DNA of 64,000 bases from UBA1926 sp036732005 (GTDB lineage: Bacteria > Planctomycetota > Phycisphaerae > Phycisphaerales > UBA1924), in NCBI GenBank assembly GCA_036732005.1, contig DAINDF010000007.1, forward strand, positions 144,730 to 208,729. The letters are read 5' to 3'. The notes under the pieces are model-generated. The model was not told where the DNA came from. It worked only from the letters and a program-made list of their open reading frames with translations, and ran no database searches. This document shows, one piece after another, positions 49,006 to 58,337 of the stretch. A program made the position numbers and the translations under genes. Position 1 is the first letter of the stretch. Each line of letters opens with the position of its first letter.

Positions 49006-50325
49006 TCACACCCCCGCGGTTGCCGCCCCGGGCATCGGGAATCGCTCGCAGAGGGCGCGGACCTCGCCCCGGACGAGGTTGGACTCGGTGGTGCGTTTGT
49101 CCTCGCCGGCGAGGCCCGAGCCGAGCACGCGGTCGATCCAGGCGGCGATCTGCTGCATCTGCTCGGGCCCGAAGCCGCGGGTGGTGGTCGCGGGGGTGCC
49201 CAGGCGGATGCCGCTGGTGACCATGGGCTTGCGTTGGTCGTCGGGGATGCCGTTCTTGTTGCAGATGATGCCGGCGGCTTCGAGCCAGGTCTCGGCGTCG
49301 CGCCCGGTGAGTTCCGGGTGCCGGGCGGTCAGGTCGACGAGCATCAGATGGTTGTCCGTCCCGCCCGAGCAGATGCGGTAGCCCTGCTCGGTGAGGGCGG
49401 CGGCGAGGGTGCGTGCGTTGGCGCGGACACGCTTCTGGTAGTCCTTGAACTCGGGCTTGAGCGCCTCGCCGAACGCGACGGCCTTGGCGAGGACGATGTG
49501 CATGAGCGGCCCGCCCTGCACGCCCGGGAAGAGGGCCTTGTTGGTCTGGTTGAAGATCTCCTCGTCGTTGGTGAGAATCAGCCCGCCGCGGGGGCCGCGG
49601 AGGCTCTTGTGCGTCGTCGTCGTGACGACATGGCAGTGCGGGAAGGGGCTGGGGTGCTCGCCGGCGGCGACGAGGCCCGCGATGTGCGCGATGTCGGCCA
49701 TGAGCAGGCAGCCGACCTCGTCGGCGATCTCGCGGAACTTCGCGAAGTCGATCGTGCGGCTGTAGGCGGAGTAGCCGCAGAGGAGGAGCTTGGGTCTGTG
49801 CTCGCGGCAGACCCTGCGGACGGCGTCGTAATCGATCTGCTCGTGGCGGGGGTGGTCGGGGTTGTAGTGCAGGGGGTAGTGGACGGGTTTGAAGTACTTG
49901 CCGGAGAAGTTGAGGCTCATGCCGTGGGAGAGGTGCCCGCCGTCCTTGAGCACGAGGCTGGCGAAGGTGTCGCCCGGCTGGAGAAGGGCCATGAAGACGC
50001 CCATGTTGGCCTGCGCGCCCGAGTGAGGCTGGACATTGGCGAACCCGCAGTTGAACAGGGCCTTGGCGCGCTCGCGGGCGAGGGTCTCGACCTCGTCCAT
50101 GTGGGCGCAGCCGCCGTAGTAGCGCTTGCCCGGGTAGCCCTCGGCGTACTTGTTGGTGAAGCAGGTGCCGGCGGCGTGGACGACGGCCGGGGAGGCGTGG
50201 TTCTCGGAGGCGATCAGCTCGATGGTGTGGGCCTGGCGTTCCTGCTCACGGGCGAGGATCGCGCCGGCGTCGGGGTCCTGGGCGGAGATCAGCTCGAGGA
50301 CGGCGTCGTCGATGGGGTGGCTCAT
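49006..50325 (-). CDS. glyA: Serine hydroxymethyltransferase
   Basis: 439 residues from ATG 50325. PLP enzyme for Ser/Gly and one-carbon exchange. Conserved: LIASENHASPAVVHAAGTCFTNKYAEGYPGKRYYGG, NVQPHSGAQANMGVF, DIAHIAGLVAAGEHPSPFPHCHVVTTTTHKSLRGPRGG with the PLP lysine near residue 236, and SGIRLGTPATTTRGF. Upstream in-frame residues to 50442 are not conserved. Heads an operon with rlmN. Confidence 0.97.
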   Translation of the reverse strand: MSHPIDDAVLELISAQDPDAGAILAREQERQAHTIELIASENHASPAVVHAAGTCFTNKYAEGYPGKRYYGGCAHMDEVETLARERAKALFNCGFANVQPHSGAQANMGVFMALLQPGDTFASLVLKDGGHLSHGMSLNFSGKYFKPVHYPLHYNPDHPRHEQIDYDAVRRVCREHRPKLLLCGYSAYSRTIDFAKFREIADEVGCLLMADIAHIAGLVAAGEHPSPFPHCHVVTTTTHKSLRGPRGGLILTNDEEIFNQTNKALFPGVQGGPLMHIVLAKAVAFGEALKPEFKDYQKRVRANARTLAAALTEQGYRICSGGTDNHLMLVDLTARHPELTGRDAETWLEAAGIICNKNGIPDDQRKPMVTSGIRLGTPATTTRGFGPEQMQQIAAWIDRVLGSGLAGEDKRTTESNLVRGEVRALCERFPMPGAATAGV

Positions 50326-50435
50326 GGGCGATGATACGGGGCCCGGGGCGGTAACAAATGCCCAAAGGCGCTTGTGTCTGGTAGGATAAAGGCAGGGATT
50401 GGAACCCGCCACAGGCTCCGGAAGAAGGGAAACAA

Positions 50436-51203
50436 GTGACAATCACTGTCGCAGCAACCGGCACGGTTTCAGCGGGCGTTGATTGGCTCCGTGCATTCTC
50501 TGAGTTGTTGGGGGTCGTACTATGGCCAATCCTGATTGGGTGCACAATCGTTCTACTGCTTCCAGAATTCAAGAAGGTTCTGCGCGACCGGAGTTGGACT
50601 ATCAAAGTCGGTGATAAAGAAATTACCGTGCAGGATGTATCAAATCAGCTTGCCTCGCAGGTCAACGACTTGCTCGACGCAGTCAGGAATGTCGAGCAGA
50701 GAATGAAGAATATTGAAAATGATGCCCCATATGATCCAGCAGGATCTGATTCCACCAAAAAGATCATGTCCGAGAGCGGGGACTTGGCCAAAGCGAAATT
50801 GGCTGCCCCATCAGAAGATCGCTTGCGATCCAGGAGATTGCTTTGGTGCGATGATCAGCCAGCAAACAATGCATTTCTGGCCGAGAAATTGCGAAATGAC
50901 GGATACTACATTCGCGAGGTGCTCTCGACACGAGAGGCACTCGACGAGTTGGCCTGCTCGGAGAATTATCACGTCGTAATAACTGATATGGGTCGTGTAG
51001 AGAATGATCGGTTTGTGCCGTCAGCGGGCCTGGAACTGGCTAAGAAAATCCGAGAAAGTGGATTGCATATTCCGATTTTCTTTTTTACTTCTCATCGTGG
51101 ATTGAAATCATTCCATGAATCAAATATTGTAGACGAATCAATGCATGCAACCACTTCTGGTTTCGCACTGTTTAAATTTATCGAAGACGCCTTCTCTCGA
51201 TAA
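50436..51203 (+). CDS. Membrane-anchored receiver-like protein, lower GC
   Basis: 255 residues from GTG 50436 with AAGGGA upstream. One N-terminal membrane helix (FSELLGVVLWPILIGCTIVLLL) at about 22-43; a helical, coiled-coil-like linker (VSNQLASQVNDLLDAVRNVEQRMKNIEND); then a receiver-type alpha/beta domain starting RRLLWCDDQPANNAFLAEKLRNDGY with the acidic pair, ITDMGRVENDRF with the candidate phospho-Asp, and IPIFFFTSHRGLKSF, where the Thr/Ser and an Lys may match. No output domain. Its base composition is markedly lower in GC than all neighbours, so it is probably transferred. A TIR-like reading was considered but the acidic pair favours receiver. Divergent from glyA. Confidence 0.65.
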   Translation: MTITVAATGTVSAGVDWLRAFSELLGVVLWPILIGCTIVLLLPEFKKVLRDRSWTIKVGDKEITVQDVSNQLASQVNDLLDAVRNVEQRMKNIENDAPYDPAGSDSTKKIMSESGDLAKAKLAAPSEDRLRSRRLLWCDDQPANNAFLAEKLRNDGYYIREVLSTREALDELACSENYHVVITDMGRVENDRFVPSAGLELAKKIRESGLHIPIFFFTSHRGLKSFHESNIVDESMHATTSGFALFKFIEDAFSR

Positions 51204-51266
51204 TACTCAAAGATCGGATCGTGTGGTTTCGTGGAGTAGGAGACAAGAAAGTGGCAGGCAGTTCTT

Positions 51267-52901
51267 TCATGGGCATCCTGCAGTGAACGACGCCACGAAT
51301 AATTGCACATCCGCGAGGTCGAGCACGCCCAGCGGGGGCGCCAGGTCGGCGAGCAGGTCGGCGGTGGTGAAGGCCGCGATGAAGGCCTGGACATCGGCCA
51401 GGTCGAGCACGCCGAAGGGCGAGGCGATGTCGGCCGGGTTGCAGGCGGGGTCGCCGTTGATGACGAAGAGCTCGTCGGTGTCGTCGGAGCCCGTGTTGCC
51501 GTCGGCGTCGCGGACGAGGACGCGGAGGACGCCCTCGGTCGTCGCGGTGTTGGGGACGGTCCAGAGGGCCGAGCCGGTGTCGGGCAGCCCGGTGAGCTGG
51601 GGCTGGAAGGTGGCGCCTCCGTCGGTGCTGAGGAGGAGGTCGACGCTCTCGACGCCCTCGCCGAAGAACGCGCCGTCGTCGTCTGATCGCCAGGTGACCT
51701 CGACCTGCTGGCCCGGGTCGTAGGAATCGAAGATGTTGGGCGCGCTGACCCAGGCGACGGGGTCGACGCCGCCCGAGTTGGCGGGCACATGCATGACGAT
51801 GCAGTGCATCACGCCCGCGGCGGTGACGATCGCGTCGCAATCAACCTGGATGATCTGCTTGCCGGGCAGGGCGACCTGCCAGGCGGCGAGGGCCTGCTGG
51901 CTGTAGGTGGCGGGGATGTTGTCGTACTCGGGGAGGAGCACGATGTCGTTGCACATGACGACATTGGTGAAGGTGTAGTGCGTCGCGCCGGGGTTGCCGA
52001 TGTTGTTGACCCGGGTGACGGTGTACCCCGCGGCCTGCATGGCGGCGGCCTGGGCGTCGGCGGCCTGGTCGTGGGCCGAGCCCGGGGCGAGCGGATAGTC
52101 GCCGATGACAACGGCCCGGTCGCCGATGACCTGCATCCACATGTCGATGTGCTGGGTGGAGTCGACGCTGGAGGGGAAGGGCGTGACGAGCGAGGTCTCG
52201 AGGTTCTGGTAGTCGCGCCACAGGCCGACAATCTGCGCGTCTGTGAGGCCCGGGTTCTCGTTGGCGATCAGGCGTGTCGAGTAGGAATCGCCCAGGGCGG
52301 AGAGGTGGTAGTTGCCCCCGCCGTGCACCAGGGGGATCTGGTACTGCGTCTCGCCCCGCGTCTGCGACCAGAAGTCGGGGAGGAGATTGTCGTTGGGGCG
52401 GGGGCGGTTGTAGGTGTGGTCGACGATCGCGCGCACGCCGCCCTCGTAGATGTAGCGCGGGCCGTAGTCGCGGATCCAGATCGAATCGGTGGTGCGGACG
52501 AAGGTGAAGACGCGGGCGGGGTCGGCGCCCGAGGCGGCCATCGCGCTCTGCACCGTGTTCGCCTCGCTGGGGGTGTCGCAGATGACATAGACATTGGCGT
52601 CGCCCGAGGTGGTGATGTGCGACGCCATGGTCCGGAGGATCGTGAGCCAGCCCGAGGAGCCCTCGTAGGCCATCAGGATCCCCTCCATCGGCTCGTACTC
52701 GGCGACGCAGTGCACCGGGCCCTGGGGGATCGCGGCCCCACGAAGCCCCTCGGCCCGGATGGGGTTCTCGGCGACCAGGGCCGCCTCGGCGGGGGTCAAA
52801 TAACGCGGCAGCGGATCGGCCGAGGCCGGACCGATCGACAACGGCGCCAACTGGGCCGGGAGCACGAACGGGACCAGAACAGCAAGGTCGATCGCGGGCA
52901 T
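51267..52901 (-). CDS. Secreted agmatine/peptidylarginine deiminase-like protein with dockerin-like tail
   Basis: 544 residues from ATG 52901 (GGAG upstream). Weak signal peptide AIDLAVLVPFVLPAQLAPL. Deiminase domain at about 55-380: DSIWIRDYGPRYIYEGG, LVHGGGNYHLS, STQHIDMWMQVIGD and the catalytic Cys in GVMHCIVMHVPANSGG. A beta-sandwich (GQQVEVTWRSDDDG ... VLVRDADGNTGSDDTDELFVI) follows, then two PFGVLDLADVQAFIAAF / PLGVLDLADVQLFVASF repeats and a terminal GCP, the same tail as in 2331-3668. So this should be a surface or matrix-attached enzyme acting on agmatine or arginine residues. Confidence 0.88.
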   Translation of the reverse strand: MPAIDLAVLVPFVLPAQLAPLSIGPASADPLPRYLTPAEAALVAENPIRAEGLRGAAIPQGPVHCVAEYEPMEGILMAYEGSSGWLTILRTMASHITTSGDANVYVICDTPSEANTVQSAMAASGADPARVFTFVRTTDSIWIRDYGPRYIYEGGVRAIVDHTYNRPRPNDNLLPDFWSQTRGETQYQIPLVHGGGNYHLSALGDSYSTRLIANENPGLTDAQIVGLWRDYQNLETSLVTPFPSSVDSTQHIDMWMQVIGDRAVVIGDYPLAPGSAHDQAADAQAAAMQAAGYTVTRVNNIGNPGATHYTFTNVVMCNDIVLLPEYDNIPATYSQQALAAWQVALPGKQIIQVDCDAIVTAAGVMHCIVMHVPANSGGVDPVAWVSAPNIFDSYDPGQQVEVTWRSDDDGAFFGEGVESVDLLLSTDGGATFQPQLTGLPDTGSALWTVPNTATTEGVLRVLVRDADGNTGSDDTDELFVINGDPACNPADIASPFGVLDLADVQAFIAAFTTADLLADLAPPLGVLDLADVQLFVASFTAGCP

Positions 52902-52964
52902 CTCGGGGCTCCGTGTGGGGGTGAGAGAGGCGAGCCTATCCGGAATGGGGTGCTGCGCCAATGG

Positions 52965-53642
52965 TCATGGCCACGGCGCGGCGTTCGGGGCCTTGTCTTC
53001 GAGCCGCAGGAAGATGTACCCCCCCTCGGTCGCGCCCCAGACCTGCTGGTCCTCGCCGTCGAAGCCGCGGTCCCAGGTCACGAGGCGGTCGGGGAAGAGC
53101 TCGACGGCGCTCGTGGCGTAGGCCGCCCCGCGGAGGGTGCTCTCGCACCCCGTGCCGATGGTCCCACCCGTGAAGACGCCGTCGCGATAGGTCATCTCGA
53201 TCGAGCAGCCCTCCCGCGGGTCGAGTTCGTCGGGCGTGAGCGCGCCGAAGAATCGCTCGGGCGTGCGCCACCACCCCGCGAATCGGAGCGGGTCGGGCAT
53301 CGCGTAGACCTCACTGCGATAGACCCCGCGCCCCGGCTCGCTGAGGCGGTAGACCCGCTGGCGGTACGGGCGGGCGAGCGACTCGGCCGCGGCCTGCTCG
53401 ACATAGAGCCAGGGCCCGTCGAGGCGATGCGTCCAGATCTCGACCGCGTGCAGGCGGATGTCCCGGAAATTCTCCGGATCGGAAACCGCCTGGGCCGCGG
53501 AGGAAAAGGACCCGGTGAGGTATCGCGCGAGCGTCGCAACCGTGGGCGCATCCGCGTCGGACCGCGGCGCCGACGCGCAGGCGGGCAGCATCGAGGCGGC
53601 GATCAGAGCCGACGGGGCGAAACAGGTAAGCCGCAAGTTCAT
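52965..53642 (-). CDS. CpcT/CpeT-like lipoprotein
   Basis: 225 residues with a lipoprotein signal (SALIAASMLPAC, Cys near residue 22). The rest matches the CpeT pattern: LARYLTGSFSSAAQAVSDPENFRDIRLHAVEIW, GPWLYVEQAAAES and YRQRVYRLSEPG, SEVYAMPDP. In cyanobacteria the family attaches bilins to phycobiliproteins; outside them, in bacteria without phycobilisomes, the function is unknown, and the exported form here is not a phycobilin lyase in any obvious sense. Confidence 0.85.
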   Translation of the reverse strand: MNLRLTCFAPSALIAASMLPACASAPRSDADAPTVATLARYLTGSFSSAAQAVSDPENFRDIRLHAVEIWTHRLDGPWLYVEQAAAESLARPYRQRVYRLSEPGRGVYRSEVYAMPDPLRFAGWWRTPERFFGALTPDELDPREGCSIEMTYRDGVFTGGTIGTGCESTLRGAAYATSAVELFPDRLVTWDRGFDGEDQQVWGATEGGYIFLRLEDKAPNAAPWP

Positions 53643-53742
53643 GTCCTGAGCCTACCGCGCGATGAGCCGGGTTGGATTCCCGGTAGACTCTGAGGAAGCC
53701 AGCGGACCGGCCCCGCCCGGACCGCCACCGAGAGGAGAGCCC

Positions 53743-55176
53743 GTGAACCGATCTGCCGCGGCGTACCTCGCACTCGTGCTGGCGGCCTTCGCGGCGTTCG
53801 GGCAGACCGCGGCGAACCCGGGGGCGGCAACCCGCCCGCGGGCCGCTCGCCCCGCGGCCCTGTTCGATCCGGGGCTGGGCCGGGGGGTGAACTTCGGGAA
53901 CATGCTCGAAGCGCCCAACGAGGGCGACTGGGGATTGACGGTGCAGGAGGTCTTCTTCGACCGCGTCGTGGACGCGGGGATGGACCACATCCGCCTGCCG
54001 GTCAGCTGGACGCACCACGCGGGGCTCACGCCGCCCTACACGATCGATCCGGTGTTTATGGCGCGCGTGAACTGGTGCGTCGATGAGGCGCTGTCGCGCG
54101 GGCTGAGGATCATTGTCAATGTGCACCACTACGACGCGCTCAACGCCGACCCGGTGGCCGAGAAGCCCCGGGCGCTGGCGATCTGGGGCCAGATCGCCGC
54201 GGCGATGCAGGGCAGGCCCGAGGGCGTGTATTTCGAGGTGCTCAACGAGCCGCACGGCGCGTTCAACGACGACCCGGCGCTCTGGAACGCGTACCTCGCC
54301 GACGCGCTGGCGGTGATCCGCCAGACCAACCCGACGCGGCGGGTGCTCGCGGGGCCGGTGCGGTGGAACTCGATCGGGGCGTTGACCTCATTCGACCCGC
54401 CGCCGGACCGACGCCTGATCGCGACGGTTCACTTTTACGACCCCTTCGAGTTCACGCACCAGGGCGCGACCTGGGTCGACCCGAGCCCGCCTGTCGGCAC
54501 GACATGGACGGGCGAGACACACCGGATCGGGAGCCCCTGGGACAACTGGTCCTGGGGCACGGCCGTCGCCCCGACACCAACCGGGCTGGGCGTGACCTAT
54601 CAGCAGGGCTGGGCGGGGCTGTTCTGTCATCGGGACACCCCGGTGCCCGGCCTTCGACGGATCGTCTTCGGCGTCGACCGGGCGGTGAGCCTGCGGGTCG
54701 TCGCGGCGAGCGACGGCTGGGAGGAGGCGGTGACGGTGCAGACGGGCGCGACGCCCGCGGAGTACACGGTCGACCTGCCCGCGGGTCTGCCGCCGGTGGA
54801 CCGGGTGATCCTCCAGAACGCCACGCCGAACCCGGTGGGCGAGTTCGTGCTCACGGGCCTGCGGATCGAGACCGATCGCCGCGGGCCGAACCGGATCGAG
54901 CCGATCGTGATGACGGCGCGCGAGGACATCGAGCGGGCCCTCGGGCGGGCCGCCCGCTGGGCCGAGCGACGCGAGTTGCCGCTCTACCTCGGCGAGTTCG
55001 GCGCGTTCAGCGCGGCGGACATGGACTCGCGGGCGAGGTGGACGCGGGCCGTGCGAGAATCGGCCGAGCAACACGGCGTGGGCTGGGGCTACTGGGAACT
55101 GGCGGCGGGCTTCGGCTTCTACGACCCGCAGGCGGACGCGTTCCGCGAGCCGCTGCTGGGGGCGCTGACGGAATAG
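53743..55176 (+). CDS. Secreted GH5-family glycoside hydrolase with inserted beta module
   Basis: 477 residues from GTG 53743 (GAGAGGAGAG upstream). Signal peptide AAYLALVLAAFAAFGQTAA. GH5 features: LGRGVNFGNMLEAPNEGDWG, GMDHIRLPVSWTHH, IIVNVHHYD, the acid Glu in VYFEVLNEPHG, VHFYDPFEFTHQGATW and the nucleophile Glu in LPLYLGEFGAFSAADMDSR. Between TW and LYLGEFG about 130 residues (roughly 280-410) form a separate beta-rich segment (GLRRIVFGVDRAVSLRVVAAS ... VILQNATPNPVGEFVLTGLRIET) that is not in typical GH5 enzymes and looks like a carbohydrate-binding module. Likely an endoglucanase or mannanase. Confidence 0.9.
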   Translation: MNRSAAAYLALVLAAFAAFGQTAANPGAATRPRAARPAALFDPGLGRGVNFGNMLEAPNEGDWGLTVQEVFFDRVVDAGMDHIRLPVSWTHHAGLTPPYTIDPVFMARVNWCVDEALSRGLRIIVNVHHYDALNADPVAEKPRALAIWGQIAAAMQGRPEGVYFEVLNEPHGAFNDDPALWNAYLADALAVIRQTNPTRRVLAGPVRWNSIGALTSFDPPPDRRLIATVHFYDPFEFTHQGATWVDPSPPVGTTWTGETHRIGSPWDNWSWGTAVAPTPTGLGVTYQQGWAGLFCHRDTPVPGLRRIVFGVDRAVSLRVVAASDGWEEAVTVQTGATPAEYTVDLPAGLPPVDRVILQNATPNPVGEFVLTGLRIETDRRGPNRIEPIVMTAREDIERALGRAARWAERRELPLYLGEFGAFSAADMDSRARWTRAVRESAEQHGVGWGYWELAAGFGFYDPQADAFREPLLGALTE

Positions 55177-55185
55177 CCCGGGCCT

Positions 55186-55737
55186 TCAGATTCCCTGGGC
55201 GTCCACACGGAGAACCTCGTACCGGAGCGCGTCGAGCCCCTGGCAGCCGGACCGCCCCACGCGCCGCATCCCCAGTTTCTCGATGACACGGATGGACGCG
55301 CCGTTCTCCGGGAGGACGAGCGCGATGATGCGGTCGAGCCCGAGCGTGCCGAACCCGAATGCAACCGATGCGCGGGCCGCCTCGGTCGCGTACCCACGCC
55401 CCCAGTATTGCGGCAGGAACCGGAACCCGACATCGACCGCATCGAACTCGGCGAGCCGCTTGAGCCCGCAGAACCCGATCATCGCGCCCGCGGAAGATCC
55501 GGTCACGGCATCCGGGACGCGGAGAAAACAACCCCAGCGGCCGAAGCCGTGGACTCTGAAATCCGGGTACGCCTCGATCGCCTCTCTCGCCTGCCCGAGC
55601 GAACAGAGCGGCGGCTCGCCCGTGAAACGCATCACCTCGGGGTCTGAATTGAGGGCGAAGAAGGCGTCCGCGTCGCCCGGCGTCATCGCGCGATGGAAGA
55701 GTCGGTCGGTGCGCGGGCCGATCAGGTGCGATGGCAC
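55186..55737 (-). CDS. GNAT family acetyltransferase (RimJ/RimL-like)
   Basis: 183 residues from GTG 55737 (GGGAGG 7 bases upstream). RimJ-type start LIGPRTDRLFHRAMTPGDADAFFALNSDPEVMRFTGEPP; acetyl-CoA site FLPQYWGRGYATEAARASVAFGF; GLDRIIALVLPENGASIRVIEKLGM. The target amine is unknown. It lies 13 bases after the RNase R gene on the same strand. Confidence 0.92.
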   Translation of the reverse strand: MPSHLIGPRTDRLFHRAMTPGDADAFFALNSDPEVMRFTGEPPLCSLGQAREAIEAYPDFRVHGFGRWGCFLRVPDAVTGSSAGAMIGFCGLKRLAEFDAVDVGFRFLPQYWGRGYATEAARASVAFGFGTLGLDRIIALVLPENGASIRVIEKLGMRRVGRSGCQGLDALRYEVLRVDAQGI

Positions 55738-55750
55738 GGCCGCCTCCCTC

Positions 55751-58270
55751 TCACTGCCGCTTCCCCTTGCCCTTCCTGTCGTCCCGGAAGTCCTTCTTGC
55801 CATTGTCGCGCCGCTTGCTCTTCATGCTGCGGCGCTTGTCGCCCGGCATCTTCTGCTTGAAGCCAGCGCCGTGGCTCTCGCCGATGCCCCCCGCGTCGCC
55901 GCCCAGCGACAGCTTCAGCCCGCCCGTCGCCTTTGCCTTGCCAGCGGCCCTTCCCTCAGGGTCGGCGACCTGCAACTCCAGTTGCCGGCGCTGCAGGTCC
56001 ACGGCGGCGATGACGACATCGAACATGTCGCCCATCTTGTAGCTCCGCCCGCTGTTGGCGTCGACCAGCGCGCCGGTCTTCGGGTCCATGCCCCACCGCG
56101 GCGGGCGGGCGTCGCGCGTCACATCCCCAGGCAGGTCCTCTTTCTTGATCATCCCGTCGGCGAGGTACTTGTCGATCTGCACGAACACGCCGCGTGGCGT
56201 CACCCCGGTGACCACGCCCCGCATGACATCGCCGATGTGCTTCTCGCTGAGCAACTGCAGCACCAGGAACTGCCGAAGCTCGCGCTCGGCGCTCTCGGCG
56301 TTCTGCTCGGTCGCGGTGATGTGCCGCCCGATCTCGACCAGGGCGGCCTCGGGCGGGCAGTCGTGGTCGTCCCGCAGGCTCGCGCCGAGCCGCTTCCACC
56401 CGTCGTCGTCCCGGGGCAGGTCCTCCCCGTTGCGCGTGCGGCGCAGGAAGGCCTCGATCGCGCGGTGCACGGTCAGATCCGCGTACCGCCGGATCGGGCT
56501 GGTGAAGTGCGCGTACGCCTCGCTCGCCAGCGCGAAGTGCCCGATCAGCGCGGGGGAATACTCCGCCTTGGTCAGCGTCCGCAGCACCGCCATGTGCACG
56601 GCCCGGGCCGCCGGCGTGCCCCGCGTGAAGTCGAGCAGCCCCTGCATCTCCTCGCGCGTCGGGCTCTTGGGGATCTTGAACCCCGCGACGGTCGCCGCCT
56701 TCTGCAGGTGCTCGACCTCGCCCGGCACGGGCTCGGGGTGGATCCGGCGGATCAGCGGCACGCCCAGCCGCTCGAACAGCCGCGCGACCACCTCGTTCGC
56801 CTCGACCATGAACATCTCGATGAGCTTGTGCGTGTAGGCGTCGTCCTCCTGCTCGGCGTCGACGACATGCCCGTTCTCGTCGAAGATCAGGTTCACATCG
56901 GGCAATTCCAGCGAGATCATGCCCTGCCGGTGCCGCCGGGCCTCGATCACCCGGGCCAGTGCGTTCATCTCCCGGACCGTCCAGAGCAGCGTCTCGGTGT
57001 AGTTCGGCTCGGTCTTGGCGTGCTTCTTCGCCTCCTCGAGGTCCCCGTCGATCAGCGCCTGGGCCTCAAGATAGGTCATCCGCTTGGCGCTCTTGATCAG
57101 CGTCTGCTGCACCCGCTGCCCACGGACATTTCCCTGCTTGTCGTAGCGGATCCACGCCGTCTTCGCGAAACGCGGCACGCCCTCCTGCAACGAGCAGATC
57201 CCGTTGGAGAGGATCTCGGGCAGCATCGGGATCACCAGCCTCGGCAGGTAGCACGAGTTTCCCCGCTCGTACGCCTCCTCGTCGAGCGGGCCCCCCGCGG
57301 GGATGAAGTGCGCCACATCCGCGATGTGCACGCCGAGTTCCCACCCGTCCATCCCATCGGCGTCCCGCGAGAGCCGCCGGATGCTGATCGCGTCGTCGTA
57401 GTCTTTCGCGTCGGGCGGGTCGATCGTCGCGATGAACACATCGGTGATGTCCGCCCGCCCCGCCTCGTCGAACTCCCCCAGGGCGACCGGGCCGCGGCTC
57501 TCCCACTCGCGGACCTGCCGGTCGAACTCCGCGCTCGCCGCCCTCGCCTGCTCGACGCAGTCCTCCTCGAACTCCCCCTCGGGCAGCGAGTACGCCGCGA
57601 TCACCGCCTGCGTCTCGACATCGGGCCGACCCGCCTCGCCCAGAACCTTGGTGATCACGCCCTCGGCGAGCGCGTTGCCCTCGGGATACTCAATGATCTC
57701 GAGCACGACCTTGTCGCCCGGTTTGACATTCTTGCTCTCGGCGTCGCGGACCACGACCGGGTCGGTCAGCTCCTTCCCGTCCGGGTAGGCGAGCCAGATC
57801 TCCCCCTGCCTGCCGATCTCCCCCGTGAAGTTCGCCCGGCGGCGCTGCAGCACCTCGAGCACCTCGCCCGCGAACTGCTTGCCGAGCGTCCCCAGCCGCT
57901 TCTCGCGGCGGAAATCACGCCCGTACGAGACGCGGACCTTGTCTCCCGAGAGCGCCCCGTTCACCGCGTCCTCGGGGACGAAGATGTCCCCGTCCACGCT
58001 CTTGATCTCCGGCTCGACGAACCCGAACCCCTTCGCCGAGCCCCGGAAGATCCCGGTCAATTCGCCCGAATCGGCAAGGTGCGGCAGCGTGACGCGACCG
58101 TCGTCGTCGATCGCCACCTTCCCCTCGTCGCGCAGGGCGAACACGGCCTCCTTGAAACCCTTGAGATCGTCCTTGAACCCCAGCTCGATCGCGAGCGGCC
58201 CAATCGCCTTGGGCTCGTAGGTCGGGTGACGGAGGTGCTGAAGGACGCGGTGTTGGAAGCGTAAAGCCAT
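55751..58270 (-). CDS. rnr: Ribonuclease R
   Basis: 839 residues. Order: N-terminal winged-helix-like part, cold-shock domains (ELTGIFRGSAKGFGFVEPE ... GDIFVPEDAVNGALSGDKV), RNB catalytic domain with the Asp cluster (FIATIDPPDAKDYDDAISI), SYLP..LVIPMLPEILSNGICSL, LIRRIHPEP, HFTSPIRRYADLTVHRAIEAF, S1 domain (GDVMRGVVTGVTPRGVFVQIDKY) and a Lys/Gly-rich basic tail. It digests structured RNA 3' to 5'. Start ATG 58270; the frame extends further up without similarity. Confidence 0.96.
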   Translation of the reverse strand: MALRFQHRVLQHLRHPTYEPKAIGPLAIELGFKDDLKGFKEAVFALRDEGKVAIDDDGRVTLPHLADSGELTGIFRGSAKGFGFVEPEIKSVDGDIFVPEDAVNGALSGDKVRVSYGRDFRREKRLGTLGKQFAGEVLEVLQRRRANFTGEIGRQGEIWLAYPDGKELTDPVVVRDAESKNVKPGDKVVLEIIEYPEGNALAEGVITKVLGEAGRPDVETQAVIAAYSLPEGEFEEDCVEQARAASAEFDRQVREWESRGPVALGEFDEAGRADITDVFIATIDPPDAKDYDDAISIRRLSRDADGMDGWELGVHIADVAHFIPAGGPLDEEAYERGNSCYLPRLVIPMLPEILSNGICSLQEGVPRFAKTAWIRYDKQGNVRGQRVQQTLIKSAKRMTYLEAQALIDGDLEEAKKHAKTEPNYTETLLWTVREMNALARVIEARRHRQGMISLELPDVNLIFDENGHVVDAEQEDDAYTHKLIEMFMVEANEVVARLFERLGVPLIRRIHPEPVPGEVEHLQKAATVAGFKIPKSPTREEMQGLLDFTRGTPAARAVHMAVLRTLTKAEYSPALIGHFALASEAYAHFTSPIRRYADLTVHRAIEAFLRRTRNGEDLPRDDDGWKRLGASLRDDHDCPPEAALVEIGRHITATEQNAESAERELRQFLVLQLLSEKHIGDVMRGVVTGVTPRGVFVQIDKYLADGMIKKEDLPGDVTRDARPPRWGMDPKTGALVDANSGRSYKMGDMFDVVIAAVDLQRRQLELQVADPEGRAAGKAKATGGLKLSLGGDAGGIGESHGAGFKQKMPGDKRRSMKSKRRDNGKKDFRDDRKGKGKRQ

Positions 58271-58337
58271 GGCAAGAGCGTAGTGGGAACGCCCAGACCA
58301 CGCCGCGGGCCATGCCGGTCGCGACCCGGACGATCGC

